Below are positions 7,636 through 16,127 of a stretch of DNA of 64,000 nucleotides, one piece after another. Where the stretch lies: positions 35,723-99,722 of the forward strand of contig CAKUXD010000004.1 of NCBI GenBank assembly GCA_934699705.1, given 5' to 3'. The DNA is from an uncultured Candidatus Melainabacteria bacterium. GTDB lineage: Bacteria > Cyanobacteriota > Vampirovibrionia > Gastranaerophilales > Gastranaerophilaceae. The notes under the pieces are model-generated. The model was given only the letters and a program-made list of their open reading frames with translations. It was not told the DNA's origin and did not search any database. The stretch's first letter is position 1. Each line of letters begins with the position of its first letter. The translations under genes and the position numbers were made by a program.

Positions 7636-7658
7636 AGGTAAATTGAATTAAAAAGTGT

Positions 7659-7734
7659 GCGCTTGTAGCTCAGCAGGTAGAGCACTCCCCTTTTAAGGGA
7701 TAGGTCGCGCGTTCGAATCGCGCCAAGCGCACCA
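7659..7734 (+). tRNA. tRNA-Lys (anticodon UUU)
   Basis: Full cloverleaf: acceptor GCGCTTG (7659-7665) with CAAGCGC, D-arm GCTC/GAGC, anticodon TTT at 7692-7694 in loop CTTTTAA, T-arm with TTCGAAT, discriminator A and encoded CCA (7732-7734). One mismatch lies at the top of the anticodon stem. Confidence 0.97.
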
Positions 7735-7747
7735 CTTTTAAAAACAT

Positions 7748-7773
7748 AAAGGTCCGCGTCAGGGACCTTTTTT
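7748..7773 (+). terminator. Terminator after tRNA-Lys
   Basis: aaaggtcc (7748-7755) pairs with ggaccttt (7763-7770) around a 7-base loop, followed by a T-run. Confidence 0.9.
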
Positions 7774-7801
7774 ATTGCTTATTTTTTTCTCATAATATAT
7801 A

Positions 7802-8416
7802 ATGTTACTTATGAAGAAATTTTTATTATTCTTATTTATATATTTCATTCTCCCTTTAACCGCAATGGCTAAAGTTGTGAAAGTTGAAGCTATTACCTCT
7901 TTTGATAGCAACAACCCTCCGCAAAATTTTACAATAAAATTAAAAGATAACATTATCAATGAAAATGTTACTTATTTTAAAGGTACAATTATGTCTGGAT
8001 ATATCTACCAGACAATTCCACCAAAAAGGCTAAAGCAAGACGCCTCTTTTATTTATATCCCCACAAAATACACGAACTTACAAGGCGAAATTTACCCGAT
8101 AAACAATATCGTTTGTAAATATACAACTAAATTTAAACCTAAAGAAGCAATAACAAACGCACTTTATGTATTCGGAACTGTGCCAATTATGGCAATTACT
8201 GCTGGTTACTACGCTACTGAAGGTGCTAAAAATCAAAAAAGTCAAAACACAAAAGACACAATTAAAGCTTCTGCCGAAAATGTCTATGACAACTCGCCAC
8301 TTTCCTTAATTGAAAAAGGTGATTATTTAAAAATTAAGCAAAATCAAGATTTTTTACTTAATTTTGTTATAATAAAACAACAAGAACCTAATTATGAATA
8401 CAAAAAGGCGGATTAA
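7802..8416 (+). CDS. Secreted protein of unknown function, first of two tandem paralogues
   Basis: A 204-residue protein with an N-terminal signal peptide (MKKFLLFLFIYFILPLTAMA). No known domain is recognised. It aligns with the next gene throughout: K-V-VEA--S-DS-NPP--F at the mature N-terminus, a central RLKQ-A-F, then KYTT, a glycine-containing hydrophobic patch, EGA-KN, and a C-terminal NSPL--I-KGD--KIK---FLLN. These suggest a beta-rich envelope domain. No clear ribosome site separates the ATG at 7802 from the one at 7811; the second gives the more typical MKK signal start. Two bases separate it from the paralogue, implying one mRNA. Probably periplasmic or surface. Confidence 0.7.
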   Translation: MLLMKKFLLFLFIYFILPLTAMAKVVKVEAITSFDSNNPPQNFTIKLKDNIINENVTYFKGTIMSGYIYQTIPPKRLKQDASFIYIPTKYTNLQGEIYPINNIVCKYTTKFKPKEAITNALYVFGTVPIMAITAGYYATEGAKNQKSQNTKDTIKASAENVYDNSPLSLIEKGDYLKIKQNQDFLLNFVIIKQQEPNYEYKKAD

Positions 8417-8417
8417 T

Positions 8418-9035
8418 ATGAAAAAATTTATTCTGACTTTTTTATTATTATTAATATTCGCAAGCCCAACTTTCGCAAAAGCCACTCAAGTTGAGGCTAT
8501 GAGCGAATACGATAGCGATAATCCACCATTTAAGTTTGTATTTAAAGTCATTGAATACAATGAAATTGAAAATTTCACTTCCTTGCTTGATGGAGATATT
8601 ATTGAATCTGAAGTTGTTAAAACAAAAGATAATAAACGACTAAAGCAAAACGCAACATTTGCGTTAAAAATAACTAAAATAATTCACAGAAATGGCGATA
8701 TTCTTGAACCTGACAATGTTTTTGCTAAATACACGACAGCGTTAGACAAAGTTGAAATGTCTAAAAACGTAGCACTCAGCGTTGGAAATTATTTCGTAAA
8801 GGGTGTTTCGTTTGGGTATCGTACAATTGAAGGTGCAATTAAAAATCCCGAAGGTAATCGTTTTAAATCTGGTGGCATAGCATTAGTAAATTCTACCCCT
8901 CTTGGTTACATTAACAAAGGTGAAGATATTAAAATAAAAGTTGGTGATAAATTTTTGTTGAATATTAAAGCAATTAATTTGGATAATCCAACTATTATTG
9001 ACGAATACAAGTACGATGTAACAAAACAAAATTAA
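8418..9035 (+). CDS. Secreted protein of unknown function, second tandem paralogue
   Basis: A 205-residue protein with signal peptide MKKFILTFLLLLIFASPTFA. The start is set at 8418 because AAGGCGG lies just upstream; an upstream in-frame ATG (8394) would overlap the previous gene. It shares the family pattern of its neighbour (VEAMSEYDSDNPPFKF, RLKQNATFALKITKI, FAKYTT, GYRTIEGAIKNP, NSTPLGYINKGEDIKIKVGDKFLLN). The tandem arrangement indicates local duplication followed by strong divergence. No catalytic residues stand out. An adhesive, structural or subunit-like role in the envelope is only a guess. Confidence 0.7.
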   Translation: MKKFILTFLLLLIFASPTFAKATQVEAMSEYDSDNPPFKFVFKVIEYNEIENFTSLLDGDIIESEVVKTKDNKRLKQNATFALKITKIIHRNGDILEPDNVFAKYTTALDKVEMSKNVALSVGNYFVKGVSFGYRTIEGAIKNPEGNRFKSGGIALVNSTPLGYINKGEDIKIKVGDKFLLNIKAINLDNPTIIDEYKYDVTKQN

Positions 9036-9102
9036 TACACTTTTTAGATGATTTAAGTCATGAAAAACATGGCTAACATGCATGTCAGATGGGGGATACA
9101 GC

Positions 9103-9351
9103 ATGAAAGACATCGTACAAAATTTAACAGAACAAATTGAATCTCTAAGTAGCGACGCTCACTTTTATGACATGCAAATTTTGTTTATAACTAATTTGCA
9201 AAAAACTTCACCTGAAGTTGAAAAAGAGATGGACGGAGAAACTTTTGAGTCTATTATTGAAACAGACAAAAAAATGAAAGAAAAAGTTCTTCAACAAATC
9301 GCATCATTAAATATTCAACTAAAATCTTTAACTAACGAAAAAGCGTCTTAA
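9103..9351 (+). CDS. Small helical protein of unknown function
   Basis: An 82-residue soluble, acidic, largely helical protein. The start is placed at 9103 because GGGGGAT sits 7 bases upstream; the ATG at 9082 has no such site. Heptad-like spacing in the second half (TDKKMKEKVLQQIASLNIQLKSLTNEK) suggests a short coiled coil. No domain is recognised. Its stop overlaps the convergent end of miaA by four bases. It lies 67 bases after the secreted pair. Confidence 0.65.
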   Translation: MKDIVQNLTEQIESLSSDAHFYDMQILFITNLQKTSPEVEKEMDGETFESIIETDKKMKEKVLQQIASLNIQLKSLTNEKAS

Positions 9352-10196
9352 TCTATTCCTAGTGCTTCATTTCGTCTAAACCAGGTTAATTGACGTTTTG
9401 CATAATTACGTGAATGTTGTTTTATTAATTCTACTGCTCGCTCCAGAGTAATTTCACCGTCAAAATATTGCAAAATTTCTTGATAACCAATTGTTTTTAC
9501 AAAGTTTGGAATACGTCCATGTTTTTCAAGTAAAAACTTTGTTTCATCGACTAAACCTGCTTCAATCATTTTATCCACACGCTCATTTACTCTTTTATAA
9601 ATTTCTTCGCGTGGCATATTAATTCCAATCCACTCCACATCATAAGGTTGTTCTTTTTGAGTTTCAACCTCTGATAAAGGTTGATTTAATCCTTTACAAA
9701 TTTCTATGGCACGAATTATTTTTCTTTTTTCAGGAACATCAAAACCTTCAAGTGTTTTTTTATCTAGTTTTTCCAAGATATCAACCAATTCATCTAAAGA
9801 TTTTTCGCTTAATTCTTTTCTCAATTCCTCATTTGGCGAAACCTTTGGCGGTGCATAACCTTCTAATAACAACCTAAAATATAGCCCCGTACCACCAACT
9901 ACAATCGGAGTCTTTCCTTTTGCCAGAATTTCTTCTATCGCTTTCGTTGCATCATCGACATAAAGCCCTGCGGTATAATCAATTTCTGGCTCTACAACAT
10001 CAATTAAATAGTGTTTAATACCTTCTCTTTCTTCAATCGTAGGTTTTGCAACTGCGATTTCAAAACCTTTATAAACTAGTCTTGAATCCGCTGAAACTAT
10101 TTCTCCATCAATTTTATGCGCCAATTCAACAGCTAATTTACTCTTGCCTGTCGCTGTCGGAGATGCTATTGCGATTACCTTTGATTTTTTCTTCAT
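9348..10196 (-). CDS. miaA: tRNA dimethylallyltransferase MiaA
   Basis: Transfers the dimethylallyl group to A37 of tRNAs that read UNN codons. The 282-residue form starts at M of MKKKSKVIAIASPTATGKS (10196); an upstream ATG (10217) is possible. Motifs: P-loop SPTATGKSK (usual GPTASGKT), ADSRLVYKGFEIAVAKPT, IVVGGTGLYFRLLLEGY, and the C-terminal QHSRNYAKRQLTWFRRN. DSR replaces the commoner DSQ in the substrate motif. The start lies inside the preceding gene (59-base overlap) and no good ribosome site is visible, so translation may be coupled to that gene. Confidence 0.93.
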   Translation of the reverse strand: MKKKSKVIAIASPTATGKSKLAVELAHKIDGEIVSADSRLVYKGFEIAVAKPTIEEREGIKHYLIDVVEPEIDYTAGLYVDDATKAIEEILAKGKTPIVVGGTGLYFRLLLEGYAPPKVSPNEELRKELSEKSLDELVDILEKLDKKTLEGFDVPEKRKIIRAIEICKGLNQPLSEVETQKEQPYDVEWIGINMPREEIYKRVNERVDKMIEAGLVDETKFLLEKHGRIPNFVKTIGYQEILQYFDGEITLERAVELIKQHSRNYAKRQLTWFRRNEALGID

Positions 10197-10986
10197 AATA
10201 TAAAAATAATAATACAAATATATACACTATAAAATAGAAATATACTAATGTCATTACAAAATATGAAATCGGATTAAACATTGAAATATAGTTCATAATC
10301 ATCATTACTACGTTCAAAATCGAAATCAATATAAATAATAATATGCTTTGCGGTTTTAAAATAATTCTTTTAATTGCATAAAACAATGCCTTTATGGGAT
10401 TTTTTGTAGAATACAAAATTTCAACTGGCCAAAACATTGTAACTAATGAAAAAATTTGTAAAGAAAACATTATCAAAAAATACCAATAATTAAGTTTTAA
10501 AAGCTGAGTTTTAGTCATTGAATCCAATAAAGCCTGCATTGCAACTGGTGCTTCCGTTGCAGAAATAAATTGAGCAGGAGTTATACCAATACTGCCAATC
10601 AAATTCAAACCTATATAATAAATCGAAACTAAAACTATGTCGCCAAGGATTAAAAAAGCAATAGATAAACCTATGTAAGAACCTATATAATCAGCAATAC
10701 CGACAGGAAACTCGTTCATCAGCTTAAACGTTTCATTTTCTTTATGAGGAATTTTATTTTTAAAATTATGAATAGCAGATTTAATCATATAAAACCAGCC
10801 CGACATAAACGCACTAACCATTAACAATAAAGTTAAAAAGAATAAAAGCGCAGAAGGCAACACTTTTACCGCATCTTTTGCAACCATCAAATATATATTG
10901 ATTAGCAAAAGAAATACTAAAAGTGGAGTCGCTAAAATAATATTTTCACTTGAAATTTTAAATGCATCTTTTAAAATTTTAATCAT
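10138..10986 (-). CDS. Polytopic membrane protein of unknown function
   Basis: A 282-residue inner-membrane protein with about six hydrophobic helices (near residues 15-35, 40-65, 95-125, 165-190, 210-235 and 240-265). The short polar N-terminus MIKILKDAFKISSENIIL resembles DUF-type membrane proteins of the glycerophosphoryl or YesK kind, but no family is assigned with confidence. The last about 20 residues (EEKIKGNRNSISDSDRQE) overlap miaA. It follows the activase-like gene by 12 bases, so it is in the sigma factor-gcvPB operon. Confidence 0.65.
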   Translation of the reverse strand: MIKILKDAFKISSENIILATPLLVFLLLINIYLMVAKDAVKVLPSALLFFLTLLLMVSAFMSGWFYMIKSAIHNFKNKIPHKENETFKLMNEFPVGIADYIGSYIGLSIAFLILGDIVLVSIYYIGLNLIGSIGITPAQFISATEAPVAMQALLDSMTKTQLLKLNYWYFLIMFSLQIFSLVTMFWPVEILYSTKNPIKALFYAIKRIILKPQSILLFILISILNVVMMIMNYISMFNPISYFVMTLVYFYFIVYIFVLLFLYYEEKIKGNRNSISDSDRQE

Positions 10987-10998
10987 AAAAAAATCCTT

Positions 10999-12153
10999 TT
11001 AAACAGTTTGTTTTTCTCTTTTATTCTTATTTTTATTTTCAATTTCAACTCTTCTTTTTTTACGACGCATTAAGTCAACAAAGGCTTCTAATCTGGTAAT
11101 ATAACCTGCTTTTCCTGATTGTTCGTCCATTACAAGAGTTAAAATCGGAATATTGTGTTCTTCTCTCATTGCTGGGAAGATGTTTTGCGACATAATTTCT
11201 GGCATACATGTAAATGGGCTTATGTGAATAATACCGTCTTTTTTGTTTACATCAGCGTAAGCTACATCAGATACACATTCAAGTGAATCACCACCTATAT
11301 CTCTGTTTAGATAAGGTTTTGCCATTCTTTCTGCTCTTTGCAAGTGAGTTTCTTTTCCTCTAAAGATTTTTGGAATAATAGCATCTTTTAAGAAACTACT
11401 TACAGTCAAACTACGTCTGGTTTGCACACCCATTTTACCTAATTCTCTTTCGATATATTGGTTAGAGAACGGATCACCAACCAAGTAAATTTCACCTGTG
11501 ATATCTACGTGCAAGACTTCTCTGTTTTTATCAATTTGAGTCTTTGCCATTTCTGCTTTAACCTGTTTTTTTACTTTTCTCAATTCTCTAAGTGTACTAA
11601 TTTTTTTATACATTTCAAGACATTTATTATAATGTTTTTCGGCTTCGCCTTGAGTAATTTCACGCGCTCTGTAATAAGCTAACATTGTTTCTAAATCATC
11701 AAGAGCAAAAACCATTTTAATCATCATTAAAACAGCACCAACAGTTGCAAACAAATCGTCTTTTCCAATTAATTCGCGGAAAAATTTGAACAAACCCTTA
11801 ATACCATCATACAAAGACAGTTCAATATAATTTGCTTCATAACCCAAATCAGCAAGCGCGCTTTGAATATTAATCCCATAAACACCTAATCTGCAACAGC
11901 CAGGAGAAGTAAGCATTGCAACGTAATCAGTACCACCTTCAATTGCTTCAATAAAATTACCTAAAATTAATTTATAAGGTAAACAAACAGACTCAGGGGC
12001 ATTTTTAACTCCCAAAGATAATGTTTTTTTGTTTGTATATGGCGGAACATAAGCTTCAACACCAAATCTTCTCAACGCAGCAGACCAAGCTACTGATATT
12101 GTACCCATGTGCGGAAATGCTACTTTAATTTTTTTCTTATTATTTTCTTTCAT
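10999..12153 (-). CDS. Acyl-CoA dehydratase activase-related protein (DUF2229-like)
   Basis: A 384-residue cytoplasmic protein related to the C-terminal DUF2229 part of 2-hydroxyacyl-CoA dehydratase activase-type proteins. Those proteins bind Fe-S clusters and drive radical or low-potential electron transfer in anaerobes. It begins KIKVAFPHMGTISVAWSAALRRFG and keeps the conserved cysteine motifs SVCLPYKLILG, LTSPGCCRLGVYG and SPFTCMPEI, plausible Fe-S ligands. The ASKHA ATPase domain of full activases is not present here. It sits one base after gcvPB in the same operon. The substrate is unknown, and a stand-alone copy suggests a role other than amino-acid dehydration. Confidence 0.78.
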   Translation of the reverse strand: MKENNKKKIKVAFPHMGTISVAWSAALRRFGVEAYVPPYTNKKTLSLGVKNAPESVCLPYKLILGNFIEAIEGGTDYVAMLTSPGCCRLGVYGINIQSALADLGYEANYIELSLYDGIKGLFKFFRELIGKDDLFATVGAVLMMIKMVFALDDLETMLAYYRAREITQGEAEKHYNKCLEMYKKISTLRELRKVKKQVKAEMAKTQIDKNREVLHVDITGEIYLVGDPFSNQYIERELGKMGVQTRRSLTVSSFLKDAIIPKIFRGKETHLQRAERMAKPYLNRDIGGDSLECVSDVAYADVNKKDGIIHISPFTCMPEIMSQNIFPAMREEHNIPILTLVMDEQSGKAGYITRLEAFVDLMRRKKRRVEIENKNKNKREKQTV

Positions 12154-12154
12154 A

Positions 12155-13582
12155 TTATTCTTCCATTCTATAATTCAAATCTGGTTTTCTTGCGGCAAGT
12201 GTTTCATCAATTTTTTTAACAGGAGCGCTATTTGGCGCACTTAAAATAATTTCTGGATTTTCTTGCACTTCTTTTGCAATTTTTTGCATTACGTTAATAA
12301 ATTCGTCTAATCTTTCTTTATTTTCCGATTCAGTCGGCTCAATCATCATAGCTTCATGAACAATTAGAGGGAAATAAATCGTTGGCGGGTGAATATCACT
12401 ATCCATAAGTCTTTTTGCCATATTTAAAGTTGAAATACCTTTTTCTTTTTGTAAATCGCCTGATAAAACAAATTCGTGCATACAAGGCTCATCATAAGGT
12501 ATTTTAAAATCATTTTTCAAATGTTCTTTTATATAATTAGCGTTCAAAACCGCATCTGCGCTAACTTGTTTTAAATCTTTGCCCATCATTAAAATATAGG
12601 CATAAGCTCGAATTAGCACTCCAAAATTACCAAAATACCCTTTAACATTACCAATAGAATTGGCTAAATTGTAATTTCTATGATATTTTTCCCCATCAAA
12701 AGTAATAACAGGTACTGGCAAAAAGTCCTTTAACTTATCAACAACTCCAACAGGTCCAGCTCCAGGACCTCCACCACCATGAGGTGTAGAGAAAGTTTTA
12801 TGCAAATTCAAATGGACAATGTCAAAACCCATAAGTTTTGGATTTGTATATCCCATAATTGCATTGAAATTAGCGCCGTCGTAATATAGCAAAGAACCAT
12901 TTTCATGCATTAATTTTGAAATTTCCAAAACATTTTCTTCAAAAATCCCTAAAGTATTAGGGTTTGTCATCATAATCGCTGCAACATCTTTATCTAACAA
13001 CGCTTTTAGTGCTTCAATATCAACTTGACCTTTTTCATTAGACTTAACTTCAACAATATCAAAGCCAGCCATCTTAGCACTTGCAGGATTTGTTCCATGC
13101 GCAGAATCAGGAATAATAACTTTTTTCCTATCTTCGCCAATTGAGTCAAAATATTTTTTTACAATCATCATTCCTGTAAATTCACCATGAGCACCAGCTG
13201 CAGGCTGTAATGTAACAGAGTCCATACCAGTTACAACTTTTAGCGCCTCTTGAAGTTTATACATCAACTCCAAAGCACCTTGCACATCTTCATCTTTCAA
13301 CGCAGGGTGAAGATTTAAAAAACCTTCCAAATTAGCTAACATCTCATTAACTTTTGGGTTGTATTTCATTGTACAAGAACCTAATGGATAAAATCCTTTT
13401 TCAATACAAAAATTCTTATCAGAAAGTTGTTTATAATGACGTAAAACTTCTAATTCACTTGTTTGAGGCAATCCAATTTTACCTTTTCTTAAAAATTTTT
13501 CATCAATAAAATCGACTTTCACCTCGCCATTAAAAAAATTTATACCGTTCACATCATTACTTTTTTCAAATATATTTTTCAA
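12155..13582 (-). CDS. gcvPB: Glycine dehydrogenase (decarboxylating) subunit 2, P-protein beta
   Basis: PLP-containing half of the two-subunit P-protein of the glycine cleavage system, which decarboxylates glycine and loads the aminomethyl group on H-protein. The 475 residues fit the family. Motifs: [13 protein letters not shown] (64-76), [23 protein letters not shown], and the PLP-lysine K262 in [23 protein letters not shown]. The partner gcvPA, gcvH and gcvT are not next to it, as the upstream gene is a sigma factor. Two bases separate it from that sigma gene. Confidence 0.95.
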   Translation of the reverse strand: MKNIFEKSNDVNGINFFNGEVKVDFIDEKFLRKGKIGLPQTSELEVLRHYKQLSDKNFCIEKGFYPLGSCTMKYNPKVNEMLANLEGFLNLHPALKDEDVQGALELMYKLQEALKVVTGMDSVTLQPAAGAHGEFTGMMIVKKYFDSIGEDRKKVIIPDSAHGTNPASAKMAGFDIVEVKSNEKGQVDIEALKALLDKDVAAIMMTNPNTLGIFEENVLEISKLMHENGSLLYYDGANFNAIMGYTNPKLMGFDIVHLNLHKTFSTPHGGGGPGAGPVGVVDKLKDFLPVPVITFDGEKYHRNYNLANSIGNVKGYFGNFGVLIRAYAYILMMGKDLKQVSADAVLNANYIKEHLKNDFKIPYDEPCMHEFVLSGDLQKEKGISTLNMAKRLMDSDIHPPTIYFPLIVHEAMMIEPTESENKERLDEFINVMQKIAKEVQENPEIILSAPNSAPVKKIDETLAARKPDLNYRMEE

Positions 13583-13584
13583 AA

Positions 13585-14190
13585 CTAAATCATCTCCTGT
13601 TTTGCCAACTCTTTTTTTATTCTATTCAACCCTGATTGAATTATTCTTGAAATTCTTGACGGTGAAATTTGATATTCTTCAGACATTTCGCGTAATTTTT
13701 TATCTTTAAAAAACTTTTGTTCAATAAATTCTCTTTCACGCTCTGGCAACGTTTCCATTAAGGCTTCAACTTTTGATTTAAGCTGAGTGAACATCAGCAT
13801 TTCTTCAGGACTTCTATCTGTTGAACGGATAATTGTAGGATTTTCGGCATCTGCCATTTCATCAACAGACAAAATAGTTTTATACATAGCTTCTCTAACG
13901 CCATCTGAATCTTCCATAATGTCGCGTTTTTGCTTCATCGAATACCATTTATAACGACGTCTAACTTCGTTTCTTATCGACCATTTAATCGCTGTTGAAA
14001 GATATGATTGATTGTATGAATCAGGCGATTTATGTTTAAAAAGGATATATAAAGTTTGCGTACCAATATTAACCATTTCAATGTAATCCAACAGATGCGA
14101 GGTTGACGCCATTTTTGATGCTTCAACTTTGCAAACTGTTTCAATTAGATTTTGATAGCTTTTTAAATTAATACTCTGTACTGGCGGCAT
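13585..14190 (-). CDS. Small sigma-70-family sigma factor with a sigma-28-like region 4
   Basis: A 201-residue alternative sigma factor. The start is placed at MPPVQSINL (14190), where AGGG precedes by 7 bases; the upstream in-frame ATG (14238) lacks this. Region 2 covers about residues 35-95 ([19 protein letters not shown] ... [21 protein letters not shown]). Region 4 covers about 140-195 ([51 protein letters not shown]). The SPSRISRI recognition helix resembles FliA/WhiG-type factors (SxSRVSQI). No anti-sigma gene is adjacent. It leads an operon with gcvPB, an activase-like gene, a membrane protein and miaA. It is a candidate to read the unusual promoters at 59970 and 61103, but this is inference. 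Confidence 0.82.
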   Translation of the reverse strand: MPPVQSINLKSYQNLIETVCKVEASKMASTSHLLDYIEMVNIGTQTLYILFKHKSPDSYNQSYLSTAIKWSIRNEVRRRYKWYSMKQKRDIMEDSDGVREAMYKTILSVDEMADAENPTIIRSTDRSPEEMLMFTQLKSKVEALMETLPEREREFIEQKFFKDKKLREMSEEYQISPSRISRIIQSGLNRIKKELAKQEMI

Positions 14191-14282
14191 GCCATTCACC
14201 CTAATCACACAATATCCTAATATAATTATACCAAACAATATCTTTTTTAGTTAAGATTGTTAAATAATACTTACAATTAAAA

Positions 14283-14311
14283 TAAAAGGCGCGAAACAAG
14301 TGTTTCGCGCC
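14283..14311 (-). terminator. Terminator of rpsT
   Basis: Perfect 11-bp stem ggcgcgaaaca (14288-14298) with tgtttcgcgcc (14301-14311), then TTTTATTTT on the minus strand. Confidence 0.9.
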
Positions 14312-14336
14312 CTTAAAGTTTTTTGAAAAAATAAAA

Positions 14337-14606
14337 TTATTCAGCTAACAATTTTTTTGCAGCTAAAGTTAATCTTGATTTTTTTCTTGAAGCAGTATTT
14401 TTGTGTAAAATACCTTTTGAAACTGCTTTATCACAAAGTTGGTATGCTTTTGATAATGCACCTTTTAATGCTTCTTCGTCTTTGGCTTTAGCTAATTCAA
14501 GAACTTTTTTCAAAGCTGTTTTGATTGAAGTTTTGAAAGCAACATTTTTTTCGTGATTTCTTTCTGCAACCAATACTCTTTTCTTAGCTGATTTAATATT
14601 TGCCAT
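14337..14606 (-). CDS. rpsT: 30S ribosomal protein S20
   Basis: Primary 16S rRNA-binding protein of the small subunit, 89 residues as expected. It starts MANIKSAKKRVLVAERNHEKN, typical of S20, has a Lys/Ala-rich helical body and ends NTASRKKSRLTLAAKKLLAE. Monocistronic: its own strong promoter lies at 14697-14725, a leader of about 85 bases follows, and a hairpin terminator lies 26 bases after the stop. Confidence 0.98.
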   Translation of the reverse strand: MANIKSAKKRVLVAERNHEKNVAFKTSIKTALKKVLELAKAKDEEALKGALSKAYQLCDKAVSKGILHKNTASRKKSRLTLAAKKLLAE

Positions 14607-14637
14607 TTTGTCCTTCTTTCTTTTACTGAGAGTAAAT

Positions 14638-14725
14638 AAAAAGTTAATGACGCTTTTTATAAACTCTTATAACTCTGAGGATAGTGAGTTACTGAAATTG
14701 TAGAATAAATAAAAATACGTGTCAA
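14638..14725 (-). promoter_or_regulatory. rpsT promoter and structured leader
   Basis: TTGACA (14725-14720), a 17-base spacer and TACAAT (14702-14697). The leader can form two hairpins: taactc/gagtta (14670-14675/14686-14691) and aaaaag/cttttt (14638-14643/14653-14658). Such leaders often allow ribosomal-protein autoregulation, but this is not shown here. Confidence 0.75.
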
Positions 14726-14764
14726 GAAGATTATAAGTATTATATATGTCCATTCAGCGTCTAC

Positions 14765-15544
14765 TTATTTACAACTTGTATTTTCCCAAGATAGTTCTGT
14801 ACCATTAGGACAAACACCCTCATCATCTGCTTTTAAATAATCCATATTACCATTAGCAATCACCCAACCAGCACAACTAAATCTAGTATTAAAACAAGTT
14901 GCTTGAAGTCTTTCCAATGTCGAACCTTCCGAAGTATTTTGTGCACCTGTAGGAACAATACCTGATTTTGATATAAGAAAAATAAAAGTATCAATACCAT
15001 AGGAATTAACCCCTTTAGGTCCATCAATATCTACGTCAATAGAACCACAAACATCACTAATTTGACCGTTAACACTTGTACAGGTATTATCCAAAATAAA
15101 AAAGTTAACTGCAGTTCCATCTGCTAATAAATAAGCCTTCTGAAAGCCTATAGCAGTATTTCCTGGACCAGCTTTATATAATCCAGAAGCAAAACAACCA
15201 GATTCTCCTTCTACACAAGTTTTATTTATTTTTAAAAAATCACCTATGCGATTTGCAGTAATTACTTCAGCACTATCATCTTGACCTAAATTTACAAACC
15301 ACTTTGGTATAGAACCATAAGTTGCCACAGCTCGACCGAAAGCATCATCTAGGTTTGCGTAAATCTTTTGAAGCTTTGCAACTTTTTCTTTATTACCTGT
15401 TGATTGGTTTAAGTTTGGAATAGTTAATGCTGCAACTACGCCAATAATCCCCATTACAACAAGCGTTTCTGCAAGAGTAAATGCTAATTTTGAAAATAGT
15501 GAATTATAAGCGGATAAACAAAACTTATTAACAATATTTTTCAT
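14765..15544 (-). CDS. Type IV pilin/T2SS pseudopilin-like protein
   Basis: A 259-residue prepilin-like protein paralogous to the one at 3431-4438. Leader of 21 residues, cleavage expected before F22 in KLA-FTLAETLVVMGIIGVVAALTIPN, Glu at mature position 5. The mature N-terminal QSTGNKEKVAKLQKIYANLDDAFGRAVATYGSIPKWF matches the paralogue closely. The C-terminal region is Cys-rich (TCVEGESGCFASG, TCTSVNGQISDVCG, CFNTRFSCAGW) and ends NMDYLKADDEG...SWENTSCK, as in the paralogue. This is the normal-leader form against which the 81-residue leader of the paralogue stands out. A strong promoter lies 22 bases upstream of the start codon. Likely a minor pilin or secretion pseudopilin. Confidence 0.85.
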   Translation of the reverse strand: MKNIVNKFCLSAYNSLFSKLAFTLAETLVVMGIIGVVAALTIPNLNQSTGNKEKVAKLQKIYANLDDAFGRAVATYGSIPKWFVNLGQDDSAEVITANRIGDFLKINKTCVEGESGCFASGLYKAGPGNTAIGFQKAYLLADGTAVNFFILDNTCTSVNGQISDVCGSIDVDIDGPKGVNSYGIDTFIFLISKSGIVPTGAQNTSEGSTLERLQATCFNTRFSCAGWVIANGNMDYLKADDEGVCPNGTELSWENTSCK

Positions 15545-15566
15545 AAAATTCTCCTTATTTTTTACA

Positions 15567-15595
15567 ATTATAAACTATTTTTCTTGGTTTTTCAA
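15567..15595 (-). promoter_or_regulatory. Sigma-70 promoter of the second prepilin gene
   Basis: Minus strand TTGAAA (15595-15590), a 17-base spacer and TATAAT (15572-15567). Confidence 0.8.
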
Positions 15596-15734
15596 TAATA
15601 TTTTGTAAAAATAAAAGTAATTTACAAAAAGTTACAAACAATTATTTATTTTTGACTAATTCAAAATCTTCATTAAATAAACAACATCTACATAAATTTT
15701 TCTACAAATTCTACAAAATGCAATCGAGGTAATT

Positions 15735-16127
15735 ATGATTTTAGAGCTATTAAAAAACTTATTTTCTAGTGAACAAAAATGTCAACACGCACATGTTAGT
15801 ATAGATAAAGATTTCGGCTACTGTCCTGATTGCGGAGCATTAATCGAAAATCAATGGTACATCGTTAGATGTGCTTGTTGCGGAATTAAAGAAAAAGCCA
15901 TTGTTAAAAACGGGAAAATTGTACCTATTTCAAACTTCTGCCATAACTGCGGAAGTGAAGAATATATCGTAGAAAAACTTGATACTATTGATTTTATTAA
16001 CATTAACTATGCGGTATTAATCAGAAAAGAAACTGAAACAAGAAGTGCTAGAAAAATTACTCAATGCTGGGTTGATGCTAGAGAAAAAACATTCGAGCAA
16101 CCACTACTGCTGCCACAATTCCAATAA
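15735..16127 (+). CDS. Zinc-ribbon protein of unknown function
   Basis: A 130-residue soluble protein with three CxxC(G) knuckles: CPDCG (about 33-37), CACCG (about 46-50) and CHNCG (about 69-73). These suggest one or two zinc ribbons and a nucleic-acid- or protein-binding role. No enzymatic motif is seen. The last 50 bases overlap the convergent SpmB-like gene. The ATG at 15735 has GAGGT upstream. Confidence 0.7.
   Translation: MILELLKNLFSSEQKCQHAHVSIDKDFGYCPDCGALIENQWYIVRCACCGIKEKAIVKNGKIVPISNFCHNCGSEEYIVEKLDTIDFININYAVLIRKETETRSARKITQCWVDAREKTFEQPLLLPQFQ

Noticed and set aside
9077..9086. Perfect palindrome acatgcatgt upstream of the small helical gene as an operator
   Set aside because: Only 10 bases, no second copy in a matching position and no consensus with known regulators; chance is likely.
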